This document shows positions 4,931 through 5,125 of a stretch of DNA of 5,125 nt, one piece after another (the stretch's first letter is position 1; every line of letters begins with the position of its first letter). The stretch is from positions 1 through 5,125 of the forward strand of contig JAPLCS010000339.1 in assembly GCA_026392145.1 (NCBI GenBank). Direction: 5' to 3'. Made by a program: the position numbers and the translations under genes. The notes below the pieces were generated by a model that saw nothing but the letters and a program-made list of their open reading frames with translations, was not told the origin of the DNA and ran no database searches. The stretch comes from Fimbriimonadales bacterium (GTDB lineage: Bacteria; Armatimonadota; Fimbriimonadia; Fimbriimonadales; Fimbriimonadaceae).

Positions 4931-5125
4931 TTTTTACTCGGCTACATTCAAACAATTCAATATCAGCATAACTCTGGAGAGCACAAGCTTCGCAAAGTAA
5001 TCGCTTCGTTGGTTTCAGTAACCCATTAACTATGACGTTTAAGAGATGATTGGTGAGGCAGGTTGCGCACTCAATTTTGAGATTCGCTCCTTTCTCCACT
5101 TCATCAGAAACTTCCGTGCCGGGGT
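4908..5125 (-). CDS. C-terminal part of an unidentified four-cysteine (CxxC...CxxC) protein
   Basis: On the minus strand this frame is open from the window edge (first full codon at 5123) to a TGA at 4908-4910, inside the start of recG. The visible 71 residues contain CATC and CEAC separated by 21 residues, the spacing of a small zinc ribbon or treble-clef-like knuckle, followed by 'ALQSYADIELFEC' with a fifth Cys and an acidic end. A GTG at 5097-5099 could start a 63-residue protein, but no Shine-Dalgarno precedes it and the frame stays open upstream, so the gene probably starts outside the window. The 23-base overlap with recG suggests one operon and coupled translation. I do not recognise the family. 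That it is a real gene rests on the paired CxxC motifs, the open frame and the overlap. A zinc-binding structural or nucleic-acid-binding module is an inference only. Confidence 0.55.
   Translation of the reverse strand, partial: PGTEVSDEVEKGANLKIECATCLTNHLLNVIVNGLLKPTKRLLCEACALQSYADIELFECSRVKNGEWSEY

Noticed and set aside
4454..5029. Long plus-strand frame (191 codons) opposite the recG start
   Set aside because: It is antisense to strongly conserved RecG sequence and has no coding features of its own.
1..5125. CRISPR array, tRNA, insertion sequence, attachment site or defence genes
   Set aside because: No spaced palindromic repeats, cloverleaf-like stretch, transposase, inverted terminal repeats or defence protein motifs were seen; nearly all sequence is explained by housekeeping genes and terminators.

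Overview
This is an ordinary bacterial chromosomal segment of housekeeping genes: Sec translocation, ribosome, DNA repair. The presence of secG, bL28 and recG makes it bacterial. Base composition is intermediate and protein coding is dense. The bL28 is the longer, zinc-free form with a Cys-x-x-Ser start resembling the Thermus type, and SecG and the first gene fragment carry Pro/Ala/Thr-rich tails. These traits would suit an environmental lineage such as Armatimonadota or a relative, but the window alone cannot fix the phylum and this is a low-confidence guess.

Layout. Plus strand, left part: the last codons of an upstream gene (to 73), a strong two-part hairpin terminator (94-134), a membrane protein fusing two CBS domains to a DUF1385 domain (183-1277), a well-formed sigma70-type promoter (1288-1315), and secG with a long repetitive extracytoplasmic tail (1348-1800). 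Minus strand, right part, in transcription order: the C-terminal part of a four-cysteine protein running in from the window edge (5125-4908), recG (4930-2723) overlapping it by 23 bases, a single-domain rhodanese 31 bases further on (2691-2368), and rpmB for ribosomal protein bL28 (2251-1976). The two blocks converge at 1801-1975. That 175-base gap holds a 16-bp tandem repeat and two hairpins, one terminating secG and one terminating rpmB.

How the genes relate. RecG remodels stalled forks and recombination intermediates. Its overlap with the upstream Cys4 gene and tight spacing to the rhodanese suggest one transcript. rpmB may be read from the same transcript, since no terminator is seen before it, or from its own weak promoter. 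SecG serves protein export. The CBS-DUF1385 protein is a membrane protein with a conserved His/Glu/Cys signature and no firmly known function; its adenylate-sensing-type N-terminus suggests ligand-controlled activity.

I found no mobile element, CRISPR array, tRNA, rRNA or defence system. The most interesting items are the CBS-DUF1385 fusion with its extra C-terminal membrane segment, the decapeptide-repeat tail on SecG, and the partial Cys4 protein upstream of recG. Nothing here amounts to a clearly new system.
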